From positions 2,396,145 through 2,460,144 of the forward strand of contig SCFE01000004.1 in the NCBI GenBank assembly GCA_004352715.1: DNA of 64,000 nucleotides, read 5' to 3'. The position numbers and the translations under genes were made by a program. This document shows, piece after piece, positions 1 through 10,260 of the stretch. The notes under the pieces are model-generated. The model did no database searches and was not told the origin of the DNA. It saw nothing but the letters and a program-made list of their open reading frames with translations. The number at the start of each line of letters is the position of its first letter. The first letter of the stretch is position 1. Source of the stretch: Hofstenia miamia. Taxonomy: Eukaryota > Xenacoelomorpha > Acoela.

Positions 1-1288
1 CCCGATGAGAACTCTAATTGAAGTTAATGCAAATATGCAGGCTACTTCACACTCTTGCGCAACAATACAGATCAGATTAAATATTCTTGATGTACTTCAA
101 AATAAATTGCGGAATTAGTGCCGAAGGTTTCTTATTTTTTTACAGTTGCTTATCAGGGTCTACACTAACAATTGTAGGCCATGACTTCAACAATCCAAGA
201 TTAAGCAGTTAGCCGTGACAAATAGTCAATAATTTATGCACATACTTTTTAATTCTATATTCTATAGTCATGCATAAGTTTTAACTCGAAATAATATCAA
301 TTATCTTAAGATTACGTACTTCTACTATAGCGCTTATAAGTTCAAAATGTTGAAATGATTTGAAACAAACATACATTTTTTATTATGTTTTTGGTAGCGT
401 TGGTTTGTTTGTCTGTTTGGCTGTTAGCAACTTTGCGGAAAAAATAATCGATGGATTGACCTCCAATTTTCACCAGAGGTGCGTCTCCGCCTAAGGAGAA
501 ATCCATTAAATTTTGGTGCTGATCCGAGGGTCACAAGCTGCGTGGTGGAGGTCTGCGCTCTTCGAGTGTTATTCTACTTTTTATTGAAATTCAAATTCCA
601 AGCAATATGAATAGTATTTGTAATTTAGAAGATCATTAGGAAGGAATAAGGGAAATTTAATATTCTTGACTGAATTATAAATTTCAATACAATGACAGTT
701 TATTGATAGCAATTTCGATACAATTGAAACTTAATTATTGATATTTGATTTTATACGTTAACATGTAGAAACAAAGCTAATTCCCTGTTAAGGGCATTCC
801 CAAAATGAATTTTGACTACGCATTAATCAAGTGTTTTCTTTCACTAGTTTCCGGTGCCCAATTGTTCCCAAGAATACTGCTATATATATTAATTAACTTG
901 TTTTGTATTAAATCAAAGGCAGCTTTTCAAATCTTTTTTTGGGAAAAAATTATATTTATATTTATATTTATACATATTTGATCATACCAAACTAACTAAT
1001 GCCTATTATACGTAAATTATGCATATTGTAGCTGTAATTTAACACGAGATAGCTTGAAATTGGATAACCCTGTAATGACCAGAATTGACCATCTTTAGAA
1101 ACATTTTGCAAAATGAACTAAATGTATCGGAAACAAAATGAGCTTGTTTTCTATTTAAATCCAAATACGTACAGCCGTTGCAAACGCATTTACATATTTT
1201 TTACATATTATATGATCAAATACATACTATATTATCAAATGCATTTACATATTTTTGTGCATATGAAAAATAATCTTGAACTGATTTT
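1..1288. other. Non-coding AT-rich stretch with a dispersed-repeat-like segment
   Basis: I see no supportable gene. The stretch is AT-rich with stops in all frames. Bases about 395-575 are more GC-rich than the surroundings (phrases such as cagaggtgcgtctccgcc and ggaggtctgcgctcttcgag). I recognise this kind of wording as typical of dispersed non-coding repeats in invertebrate genomes, but I cannot assign a family. Confidence 0.5.
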
Positions 1289-1296
1289 GGCTCATG
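1289..1296 (+). repeat. hAT target-site duplication, left copy
   Basis: The 8-base sequence ggctcatg immediately precedes the CAGGGC terminus and is repeated exactly at 3930-3937. Confidence 0.9.
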
Positions 1297-3929
1297 CAGG
1301 GCTGGTCTTTGCGCCCCAAGTCCATCAATTGATGGATGGGGCTGATCAGAGTATGATGCCCCCAAGAAATTCCTTTTTTTTCGATGAAACCGACCGCAAG
1401 AAAAAATAAAAACTTGATAGACAAACGAGAACATACATGTAGTTAGAAAATTTCTGATTTTTTTTCCAAGAGCATTTCGCCAATCAAATAATGCAGATAC
1501 AAATGAAGATGCCAGTAACACTTCTATTTGTGCTGAAAGAAATTTTGAACCCAATCTCCTTAGTGGAATCGCAATATGAAATGTTTGATACTGAAGTTTT
1601 ATGCAATGAAAAATCGGAACCAACGACTTTCTTAATTGCAAAGGCTATAATCGGTGATGATCTGCCTGTATGGAACCCCGTCTTAGCTGATACTGAAAGA
1701 ATACAAATCATAAAAATGAACCAAAACAGGTGAAGCTACAAAAGTTTTCCATAGAAAGACAGCAGATTCGGTCGTTTGTTTGCATGCAGGCTTTTTAGTG
1801 TACAGAAAAGTAATAGTCTTTCATCAGTTGGTTGGGGAAAGTCGAATGGCTTGTCAAAAATGATATCTGATCATGAAGTTACTGACGAACATCCACAATC
1901 TTTGCTTAAATCAAGAGAATTGCTGTAAGGACTCACGCATGGTGGACTAATCGATTATTTGAACCTTACGAAATAAGATGAAAACGTCAAGGATTGTCGC
2001 GTTATACTGAGTCGTCTTATTGACATTGCAATATTTTTTCCTGGTAGAAATTTTTCGCTTCGAGGAACTACTGAAAAAATCGGCCATCTTGACAATGGTA
2101 GGTTTTTGGGTGAGCTTGAATTAATGGCAAAGTGTGATGCTATCTTATCTAAACATTTTGAAAGGGTTACAAAGACATTGTAGATCATTATCTTGGAATT
2201 ATTAACCTTATTGCTGGTGCTTAGAAGATCATATAATTAAACAAATGAAGTCTGCAAAATACTATTCTGTAATGCTAGACAATACAACAGATGTATCCCA
2301 TGAAGAACAGCTTCCATACATACTATGGATAATTAAGACAATACCTTGTGAAGATGTAACAGTTGACGAATATTTTCTTGGTTTTGTTGTACTCATGGGT
2401 ACTGCCGGAATAGATTATTTTATTGCTTTTGAAAAACGAATGAACAGTCTAGGAATAACAATAGCAAACTTCAGACGACAATCATATGAAAATGCTGCAA
2501 ATATTAAAAGTAAAAAGAGCGGAATGCAAGCGCGATTACTTAGCGTAAATCCAAAAATCACCCTACATGTCATGTTCTGCTAACTCGCTGAATTTAGCAG
2601 TTTTTTATTCAGCAAAATCTTCCTCACAATCACTAGCAATTTTCGGACTTGTACAACGGTTGTACAAACTTTTTGCTTCGTCAGCTCAGAGGTACAGCAT
2701 ACTAAAGAAATCGATAAACATTTAGAGTCAAACCACTGAGTGATACAAGATGGGAGTGCCACGTTGATGCAATTAAACTTTTGCGATATGACCTTAAAGG
2801 CATTCGTGATGCCTTGATATGTCTTGAGAATTTGCAGCTTAAAAGCAAGACGGCGAAACTCTATCTGACTCTACAAGCATACATGAGGCAATCTGCAAAT
2901 GGCATTTTACAATATCAACCTATCAACCTGTGCTTTGTATAATATTTTGTTTCAAACCAATTTGACAATCAAGGCAATACAAAGTTCCTCAATTACCCTA
3001 GATAATCAAATGGCTGACATTGATAAAACTTAAAATTCCCTATAAACGTATCGTGATTCTGGTTTTAGAAGCGCAAAGGTCAGTGCTCAAGAAATTGCAG
3101 AAGAGCTTGATTTTGACACCTCATTTCCCGTTGTTCATAAGAAAACTTCGGAAATACTGTTTAGTTATAAACATCATGATGAAGGAACTACACTACCTGC
3201 CGAAAAAAGTTTAATTTTTCAATCCACGTGTTGATGCTGCAATTAGTCAAATTATAGAACAGTTTGATATGCTGGCCAAATTTTCAAAAAAGATTGGTTT
3301 CTTTATCAACAGAACACTATACAAATGTTAAAAAAGCCATGTTTAATTCTGGAAAAATGTCAACGTTTCGGAGAAATATATGACGATGATATTACTGGCG
3401 ACATGGTTTTTGAATTGTGTCGTTTTTATGCTGATAAAGGCAATTTGAGAAAGAATTTTAATGATGTTCGTGATGATTTAAATTCATGATTTATATCTAA
3501 ACATGTGTATTGTTTTACGACTTTTGCTTACTTTCGAAATCACAGTAGCTTCGGCTGAGTGATCGTTTTCCAAATTAAAACGTGTGAAAACATATTTACG
3601 ATCAACTATGCCGGACAATCATTTATCAGCGCTTGCAATGATTTCGGTTAACATTGATATAGCTAGACAGCTGGCATTTGTCAATTAATTGATAAATTCA
3701 GCACTTTTAAAGCGAGAAAATCCAGCTTTGCTTAATTATTTATTTATACATATCTTAAAGATTTCTTACTACAATATATTTTACATTGATAGCACTACGT
3801 TGTGTGTGTTCTTGGGCTTATCTTTTGTGCAGTTTGTACGTATATAAAATACATAATTTTGACATGTCCATACAAGGGCCCTGGCTCCTTACATTGATGG
3901 GGCTTGCTAAAAAGCAAAGGCCTACTCTG
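1297..3929 (+). mobile_element. Degenerate hAT-superfamily DNA transposon (DUF4371/ZMYM-like)
   Basis: Both ends can be read directly. The left end CAGGGCTGGTCTTTGC (1297-1312) matches the inverted right end CAGAGTAGGCCTTTGC (reverse complement of 3914-3929) at 12 of 16 positions. The two ends are flanked by an identical 8-base direct repeat, ggctcatg, at 1289-1296 and 3930-3937. An 8-bp target duplication and CAG-starting termini are hallmarks of hAT elements. The interior (plus strand) holds decayed transposase blocks ending at about 3688. At 2633 bp the element is roughly the length expected for an autonomous copy with slightly shortened non-coding ends. It is dead: it carries several frameshifts and stops. 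Confidence 0.9.
1955..3688 (+). pseudogene. hAT transposase pseudogene (DUF4371 region plus C-terminal dimerisation region)
   Basis: Conserved hAT blocks appear in order in different plus-strand frames. Around 2017-2170 is a block with the motif ALRG-like FSLRGTTEKIG followed by NGRFLGELELMAKCD. At 2245-2583 is an open stretch of 112 codons with YYSVMLDNTTDVSHEEQ (the catalytic-D region of ZMYM1/DUF4371-type hAT proteins) and SKKSGMQARLLSVNP. From 2583 to 2780 is the segment that normally reads HSLNL...RW, broken by stops. At 3518-3688 is the hAT C-terminal dimerisation region (ITVASAE, stop, SFSKLKRVKTYLRSTM), where a TGA stands at the usual arginine of SAERSFS. It lies inside the element with defined ends and target duplication, so it is transposon-derived rather than a domesticated host gene. 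The N-terminal part (about 1490-1950) is too decayed to place. Confidence 0.85.
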
Positions 3930-3937
3930 GGCTCATG
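3930..3937 (+). repeat. hAT target-site duplication, right copy
   Basis: The 8-base sequence ggctcatg immediately follows the ...CTACTCTG terminus and equals the left copy at 1289-1296. Confidence 0.9.
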
Positions 3938-5332
3938 TAATCTATGAAGAAACATGATCCATCGTCTTTGCGACAAAATAAGGGCGGATTCAAATTTTCT
4001 TCAAAGTCTTCTCCTCATATGAGTAGAAAGTATATGAAAGCTTCTAATTAAGCCAGTGTCTTCCACCTCTCCCAAATTCCTATCACAATTGTTTATATTA
4101 TCANNNNNNNNNNNNNTGCGACAAAATAAGGGCGGATTCAAATTTTCTTCAAAGTCTTCTCCTCATATGAGTAGAAAGTATATGAAAGCTTCTAATTAAG
4201 CCAGTGTCTTCCACCTCTCCCAAATTCCTATCACAATTGTTTATATTATCACAAATACTTTGTAAAGCATTATCGCAAATGGCTTCTTTCCATTTGCAAG
4301 CCTCCATACTCACTCCTGATCCTGCATGAACAGGCCATATTTGGGCTGTGACTAGAGTTTCACAGCCGGACTTGCATTGGGCCAAAATTTTAACCCCATG
4401 TCTATCTATGTATATAACATAAATCCTGAATATAGCAGCTAGTAGTATTAGTGTTCAGATCTGACCACATAAGATGTTTATAGTTTGCAAACGAATAGTA
4501 TGCTTCAAACTCTTTATAAAATTAATTTTTTGATTAAGCCATATAACTTGCCAAACTTATAATTTTTATTGATTTTTATCACTGGATGAATCATAGCTGG
4601 CATGTAGTATGAGGTCAAATCTGACCACGTAGGCTTTTTATTGTTAATATGTGTAAGAGATGTTATTGTGACATGCTTTTGAATATTTTGCCTTTGGAAT
4701 ACACTTAGGGGTAAGAAATACCCGAACCTTTTGCATAAGAAAATAGTTTTTGAAAAATAAGAAATAAACATTTGCATTGTGGTTCCGCATTTTTCGATAA
4801 CCGTAACCAACCGACATATATTAGCATTAAGCATACCCCGACCATAGCCGTAGCAAGTCTAGGCATAGCACACCATAGCTGTGGTAGTTAAAATGTTAAG
4901 ATAAAATGTAGGCATTGTACTGTACATGCAGTCATTAACAGTACTTATGGTCTTGAATGATAACTCACTTTTTTATGTTACCGTTAAGTTATTTGTGATT
5001 TTAGCTTCATATCTTTTATTTTGACAATGTGCAAACAAGCATAAACGTCTATTGTACAGAGCCTAAGAATGACGTTATTTTCAATGTCATGGTATGTGCG
5101 AAATCCTTACCTTGGCTGATTTAGCTCATTGTAAAAATAAATTGGCTAACCGTAGCTAACAGTTAACCTTAGTCATTCACCTGATCTTCATTCAGGTCCC
5201 AAAGAATTCGTTGTGTTTCTAAGTTCTTCGGTTTTATATTTTTCTTTACTAAAAAAGGCCCTTTGATCTGCGAATGTTCAATGACTGCTAACTGTTAGTT
5301 CAAGACAGACGCTAGTAATTAAAAGTAGATTG
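3938..5332. other. No gene seen between the hAT element and the gypsy LTR
   Basis: Besides the gap duplication, a 78-codon open stretch (4149-4385, minus) has no ATG start and no motif I recognise. Words such as tctgaccac recur at about 4457 and 4619. I see no RNA gene or conserved coding block. Confidence 0.4.
3969..4251 (+). repeat. Same 135-bp sequence on both sides of a 13-N gap (likely assembly duplication)
   Basis: Bases 3969-4103 and 4117-4251 read the same (both start tgcgacaaaataag and end atattatca) and are separated only by Ns at 4104-4116. This is the usual signature of contig ends that overlap but were not merged, so the repeat is probably not biological. Confidence 0.85.
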
Positions 5333-5456
5333 AAATCTATTGTGTAACTTCATTACAATTATATATATAAATGCACCGACAGGTTTTCATGGTAAACCTG
5401 AGAACGCATCATGACATGCGACCGTGTGATTACATGGTAACAACCAATCACCAACA
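5333..5456 (-). repeat. 3' LTR (5' part) of gypsy element A
   Basis: On the minus strand an LTR-like sequence starts TGTTGGTGATTGG at 5456, directly after a purine tract. It contains a TATA-like run (tatatatataa, about 5361-5372). A second copy of the same sequence, in the same orientation, is at 7800-7897. Relative to that copy this one has two small insertions, of about 18 and 8 bases. The downstream end of the LTR (below about 5333) could not be fixed because the second copy is cut by an N at 7799. Confidence 0.7.
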
Positions 5457-5470
5457 ACCTTTCTTTCCTA
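5457..5470 (-). promoter_or_regulatory. Polypurine tract of gypsy element A
   Basis: Read on the minus strand, taggaaagaaaggt sits exactly between the last pol-derived codons and the TGTTGG start of the LTR. This is where the plus-strand primer of an LTR retrotransposon must be. Confidence 0.75.
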
Positions 5471-5472
5471 AA

Positions 5473-6296
5473 TTAGTGTGAAACATAAGGTCCAAAAAAT
5501 TGCGTTTGTTTCCTTTCGCGTACAGGTCTTTTAGTAAAATTTTCCCTTGCAACAGTGATATTTTTGTCTTCATTGCCGTTCCCCATTTTTCCTTCTTCTT
5601 CATAGTCATCGTAATATTTTAACTGTGACTGTCTCGGTTTCTGTAGTCTTTTAAGGTGCTGTCGATTTCTTCTAATAACAATTCCAGATGGCAATTTTAT
5701 GCCACTCCTGACGCAATACCTTTTGTTTTTCTACCGCTCAAAACCATCACCTCCTCACCAATATGCAGTGGGGGTAGAAGACGTGCTCCCCTGTCGTAGC
5801 ATTTCTTTTGTTGCCTCTGCAGCTTTTCATTGATGTCAACCACTTGCTTCCTGTTAATTATTTTTGGGTTTAGCTTCTTTAAGGACATTGGTATTTTCGT
5901 ACGTAGGTGTCGACCATGGAGTAACTGTGACGGCGTAATTTCAGTTCCGGAGATTGGGAAGTTGTTGTGTAAAAGTAGTCCATAGTACGGATCTGTGCAT
6001 CGCTTTAAGATCTTTTTTACTAAGTGCACCGCTTTTTCAGCCATCCCATTGGATCTAGGATAATGTGGACTAGAGGTCGTTCGTTTTATCCCATAGTCTT
6101 GACAAAACTCTTTCATTTCTCTGGACGCAGCTGGATTATTGTATGCAATCATTATCGCTGGTATTCCTAGAGTTGAAAAGATGGACTTCAGGTGATTAAT
6201 AATTGACCGGGCACATTTTGATTGTAACTTCTGCAGAACAATGAATCTAGAGTAATAGTCAACTGCCACTATGTAATCAGCTTGCTTGAAACTAAA
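5473..6296 (-). pseudogene. Gypsy element A integrase and C-terminal pol pseudogene (3' part)
   Basis: The open segment at 5697-6269 encodes the catalytic core of a Ty3/gypsy integrase: VDYYSRF carries the first Asp, and NGMAEKAV carries the Glu of the D,D-E triad. The middle Asp position reads IAYNNP instead of the usual SDNG-type motif, so the catalytic triad is broken. After a one-base frameshift near 5700 the same protein continues at 5473-5694 with LPSGIVIRRNRQHLKRL, the typical C-terminal tail of gypsy integrases. That tail ends a few bases before the polypurine tract and LTR. Upstream domains (RT, RNase H) lie in or beyond the N gap at 6298-6894, and the sequence on the far side of the gap does not resume pol. 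The copy is truncated and inactive. Confidence 0.85.
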
Positions 6297-6297
6297 C

Positions 6298-6894
6298 NNN
6301 NNNNNNNNNNNNNNNNNNNNNNNNNNNNNNNNNNNNNNNNNNNNNNNNNNNNNNNNNNNNNNNNNNNNNNNNNNNNNNNNNNNNNNNNNNNNNNNNNNNN
6401 NNNNNNNNNNNNNNNNNNNNNNNNNNNNNNNNNNNNNNNNNNNNNNNNNNNNNNNNNNNNNNNNNNNNNNNNNNNNNNNNNNNNNNNNNNNNNNNNNNNN
6501 NNNNNNNNNNNNNNNNNNNNNNNNNNNNNNNNNNNNNNNNNNNNNNNNNNNNNNNNNNNNNNNNNNNNNNNNNNNNNNNNNNNNNNNNNNNNNNNNNNNN
6601 NNNNNNNNNNNNNNNNNNNNNNNNNNNNNNNNNNNNNNNNNNNNNNNNNNNNNNNNNNNNNNNNNNNNNNNNNNNNNNNNNNNNNNNNNNNNNNNNNNNN
6701 NNNNNNNNNNNNNNNNNNNNNNNNNNNNNNNNNNNNNNNNNNNNNNNNNNNNNNNNNNNNNNNNNNNNNNNNNNNNNNNNNNNNNNNNNNNNNNNNNNNN
6801 NNNNNNNNNNNNNNNNNNNNNNNNNNNNNNNNNNNNNNNNNNNNNNNNNNNNNNNNNNNNNNNNNNNNNNNNNNNNNNNNNNNNNNNNNNNNNN
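6298..6894. other. Assembly gap (597 N)
   Basis: Run of Ns; open frames read across it are meaningless. Confidence 0.99.
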
Positions 6895-7799
6895 ATGTAA
6901 AGATCAAAAGCTACAGAAATTGAAAATTAGTTTCATTTAAATGACAAAAGCTTTCCTATTTTGGGCCAAGTAAATATCATTATCAACCAAAGACGATGAC
7001 ATGTATTCTAATGTAGTATGAGGATTTTCAACTTTCCCTAACTTAAAACTGATAAAGATTAAAAAGGAAATACCGTTTTTCAATCATATGAAAAATTGTA
7101 TTTCGCCAATTTCCAAAAAAAAAATTTTCAAATCCCTGCACAATCGCCAGACATTTAGACTGTGGAATTTTATACTCTTATGTTATTGAAATATTTCTAG
7201 TTATCTTTGGATAAAAAATTCATCAAATTCATCATCTTATCATAAATATTTTTGGTCTCCATAATGATGTAAGAAATTTGATTTTTGTAATTCAAATAAT
7301 TTAGTGCAAGCACTACTTTTGTGAATAGATTACTAATGAGTGGATTTATTACTATATGCATTTTTGAGCATATTTTTTTCATAATGTATGTATGGGTCCA
7401 TTATATTCAGATTGTAGACCCCGTTTCATAGAAATTCAACATTTTTTCAAGCGAAATTGAATTTTCAAAACGTGATTTGGGATTTGATGTTTTCCAAATG
7501 ATACTACGTAGGATTTTTCTTCGAAAGTATTGATGTTTTATTTTTCAATTACCAGAAATTTTTAAAATAAAAAATTTAATATTTTTTCTAGAAAAATGTA
7601 ATATGGGTCGGTTAAAGAACTTTGAAGTACCATAATTATAATGTATTGACAAGAGCAGTACTTAGTGGAGAATGTATTATACATTACAGTCTAACATTCC
7701 AAAAATGCAATGCATCATGCAAACTATTCTGATGAAATCTATTATATTATGTAGAAGCCAATATTGTGTGGTTCATTACGTGGAATTAACCTTGTCAAN
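6895..7799. other. AT-rich stretch, no gene seen
   Basis: There is no coding block or recognisable repeat between the gap and the single N at 7799. The open frames of about 60 codons are low-complexity chance ORFs. Confidence 0.5.
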
Positions 7800-7897
7800 A
7801 AATCTATTGTGTAACTTCATTACAATTATATATATAAATGGTAAACCTGAGAACGCATCATGACATGCGACCGTGTGGTAACAACCAATCACCAACA
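7800..7897 (-). repeat. Second LTR fragment of gypsy element A family
   Basis: Repeats the 5333-5456 sequence in the same orientation (including acttcattacaattatat and gagaacgcatcatgacatgc). On the minus strand it begins TGTTGGTGATTGG at 7897. It could be the 5' LTR of the minus-strand element ending at 5456, because it lies upstream in that orientation. The single N at 7799 cuts it and joins it to unrelated DNA, so this pairing is not proven. Confidence 0.6.
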
Positions 7898-8160
7898 CTT
7901 ACAAGGCCGAAGGAATAGTGTTTGGCACTAATAAATAATTTGACGGTACTAAAAAGCTAACAAACTTTCTTTGACAAATTTGCAAAAATTGTTGCTATAA
8001 AACTTCATTTTCCAAATTGAATTTTGAAAAATATATATTTTTCTTGATAACCTAAGAATATCGAATGGTTATAAGCCGTGATACTTTTTATACATGACAT
8101 CGCATATAACATATATGTGTAACTTCTCATTTCGCAAGTTCTTGATTATACGGGGAAATC

Positions 8161-8820
8161 ATGTCATTAGTTGACTTAGTCAATCCTTTAAAATTATCTC
8201 AGTACCTATTCTTTTTGTACACACTATATATCGTAATTCATAAATATAGTTTTTTTAGATTTGTTGCAATTGTTATTCCACATTCATACAAAAAGTTCAA
8301 TGGTTCAAAATTGAATAATTACGCATACATATTTTCTACATACATTGGTGGTTTTTCTTTTGCTTCGTACATCAGTTTCATAATGGATTACAATGAGGAG
8401 ACATATCGATGCATTAACAACTTTCTAAAGTGGAGTTCCCTCAAGCGTCAGCTGTATCAAACATGGACTGCATTTCTTCTGCTTCTTCTTTTCTGCTTGA
8501 TTGTCGGGTTGTATATGATCATCATATACAGGATTTGCTTTACAAAACATGCTAATGTGAAGGGCATTCTTACTAGAACTTGTCTACTTCTTACAGCAGA
8601 ATTTTGTGTTTGTACATTCCCAAAAGTGGCTTATCTTACATTTGATTTTCTCAACAATCTCTTCAATTGGGGGATGAATTTTAGTATCCATTCGATATGG
8701 TACTATATAACTGTTCTGCTGATTCCTTTGTCATCCGTATTCAGTCCACTGATTTACATGTCACAAAATAAAATTTTTGAAATGGAAATGCTCTTAATTG
8801 TTAAAAGGATTTTCTGCTGA
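8161..8820 (+). CDS. Rhodopsin-like (class A) GPCR, TM3-TM7 part
   Basis: The 219-residue open frame shows the second part of a class A seven-helix receptor. Residues about 13-33 form a TM3-like helix ending FFRFVAIVIPHSYKKF, a DRY-type motif in which the Asp is replaced by Phe. Then come a TM4-like segment (about 59-77), an extracellular loop with a single Cys (YRCINNF), a TM5 (about 100-124), and a short loop rich in basic residues. TM6 (about 136-160) contains CTFPK and TM7 (about 178-203) contains SPLIY, a variant of NPxxY. TM1-TM2 are missing. The frame has a TGA a few codons upstream of the ATG, so those helices would need an upstream exon; ttag at 8166-8169 could be an acceptor. Otherwise the gene is truncated. 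I do not recognise the ligand family. A polyadenylation signal is present downstream. Confidence 0.6.
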   Translation: MSLVDLVNPLKLSQYLFFLYTLYIVIHKYSFFRFVAIVIPHSYKKFNGSKLNNYAYIFSTYIGGFSFASYISFIMDYNEETYRCINNFLKWSSLKRQLYQTWTAFLLLLLFCLIVGLYMIIIYRICFTKHANVKGILTRTCLLLTAEFCVCTFPKVAYLTFDFLNNLFNWGMNFSIHSIWYYITVLLIPLSSVFSPLIYMSQNKIFEMEMLLIVKRIFC

Positions 8821-8894
8821 ACATTAATAGTATATATTCCTTAGCAAATTTAACAATCCCACTGTAAAATTTGTGTATTTTCTCCCAGAAGTGC

Positions 8895-8900
8895 AATAAA
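8895..8900 (+). terminator. Possible polyadenylation signal of the GPCR gene
   Basis: AATAAA lies about 75 bases after the TGA of the receptor-like frame. In such AT-rich DNA the hexamer is common, so this is only suggestive. Confidence 0.35.
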
Positions 8901-9789
8901 CGTATTTCCTTTGTAAGTTATTGAAAATGAAATACTAAATGTGGTATTTTCTAATTACTTGACATATTTAATCTAGATAGTCAGCAGTGGGCAATCTTAT
9001 AGGATAGAAGTATAACGGAAGATAGTAATCAAAATACTGCAAGGAAAATTATTGTTCTAAGAAAATGATCAGATAATATTAATTGTTGAGAAATTACAAT
9101 TTGCCAATTTTTAATATAGTATAAGCGTTTGCCCACTGGATTTTTTTAAGAAGTTCAATAATAAAAAGTTGAAGTTTTACTATGCTGCATAGATGAACAC
9201 AAAAACATACAGAAATACATACTGTTGTACAAACATTTTTGGAAGGCAGTTCGCTAGTCACACACAGTGATGGAGATTTTCACAAAAGCTAATGAAATCC
9301 AAATTGCTTGAAAAAGGAACGACTGTTCGCTATAATCATCAATTATTTTACGGTTGGTCTGACACAAAACAATTATTGCGTTATCTGCCACTGGGGTATG
9401 ACATCCCGCAATCAAAGAAGCTGTGAATAAAGAACTATTGTTCAGAAATATGACCGTTAATACAAATTTTTCGTTGAAGCAACATTAAATTAAGCGGTTT
9501 TCTTTTAAATCAAATATAATTTTTCCTGAATGTTATGTACACACATGCATACATTCTTCTTTGAACTGATCTTTCTAGAACATTTTGATTTGGATTCGGC
9601 ATAGTGTAATTTTTTATTGCCCCTTGCGAAGAACTTAGGTTTGAGTTAATCCTGTCTAATATTTGCTTGTCGACCATTTGATAGCATTTAATATGCCGTC
9701 CTATTCCAATATATGATTTCATAAGATGCAATATAAGATCAAAGTCTACAGATTTGGCGTACAATTTGTAAAGTAGGTATGCATAAAGA

Positions 9790-9825
<36 letters not shown>

Positions 9826-9978
9826 TTTACAAATATAACATAAGCAATTTCATTATTTAGGTTGTGTGTGTGTGTGTTTGCAGAATTTTAAATTTGCTGT
9901 GTGCACAATACAATATCTTTTGTTGACAAAAAATCTAGCACCACAAAATTTTTTCATTTGATGCAAAAAATCGTGTCT
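8901..9978. other. Spacer with microsatellites and a possible coding remnant
   Basis: The stretch holds a (TA)n run at 9791-9823 and a short (GT)n at about 9862-9878. Around 9290-9420 (plus) a short unbroken stretch reads VRYNHQLFYGWSDTKQLLRY, which looks like decayed protein-coding sequence, but I do not recognise the family. Confidence 0.35.
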
Positions 9979-10260
9979 TAGCAATCTACGTCGATTATCC
10001 GGACACGTAAAACTAAACGGCCCAAAAATATTCCGGATAATCGAAAATGAACTTTCGTTATGCAATGGAAACCGGCCAATTAGTCATAGACCGCGAAATG
10101 ATTCTCCCTTTGGACCTAAGATTTCCAGTGCAAAATAAAAATAATATAGACAGTTTCATAGGCTAAATTTTATTAGTGAACAAAAAAATTAAATTTTGAA
10201 AATTTACTTCATTTTTAATGTCCGGATAACCGGCGTTCGGATAGTCGACGAAGCACTGTA
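9979..10260. mobile_element. Tigger/pogo-like MITE
   Basis: The right end reads, inward on the minus strand, TACAGTGCTTCGTCGACTAT followed by a TCCGAACG and TTATCCGGACA phrase. The left end starts TAGCAATCTACGTCGATTAT and continues with tccggacacg. Terminal CAGTG-like ends with nested TCGATTATCCGG words and a TA target are characteristic of pogo/Tigger elements of the Tc1/mariner superfamily. At about 280 bp with no ORF this would be a non-autonomous, deleted copy. The left terminus is more diverged than the right. Confidence 0.65.

Noticed and set aside
1122-1733. Short overlapping ORFs on both strands around the left end of the hAT element
   Set aside because: No motif, AT-rich low-complexity translation, and partly inside the transposon's non-coding end.
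4149-4385. Cys-rich 78-codon minus-strand ORF (KSGCETLVTAQIWPVHAG)
   Set aside because: No ATG start and it enters the gap-flanking duplicated segment; I could not link it to a family, although its composition is more protein-like than its neighbours.
6269-6923. Long ORFs running across the N gap (also at 15251-16570, 46414-48178, 56417-57356, 62128-63961)
   Set aside because: The residues inside are unknown; the openness is produced by Ns. Only the real bases at the edges were used.
9791-9823. (TA)n tract as a possible CRISPR-like or centromeric array
   Set aside because: Simple microsatellite, like the other (TA)n runs in this window (14775-14792, 16747-16766, 17508-17527, 35544-35585).
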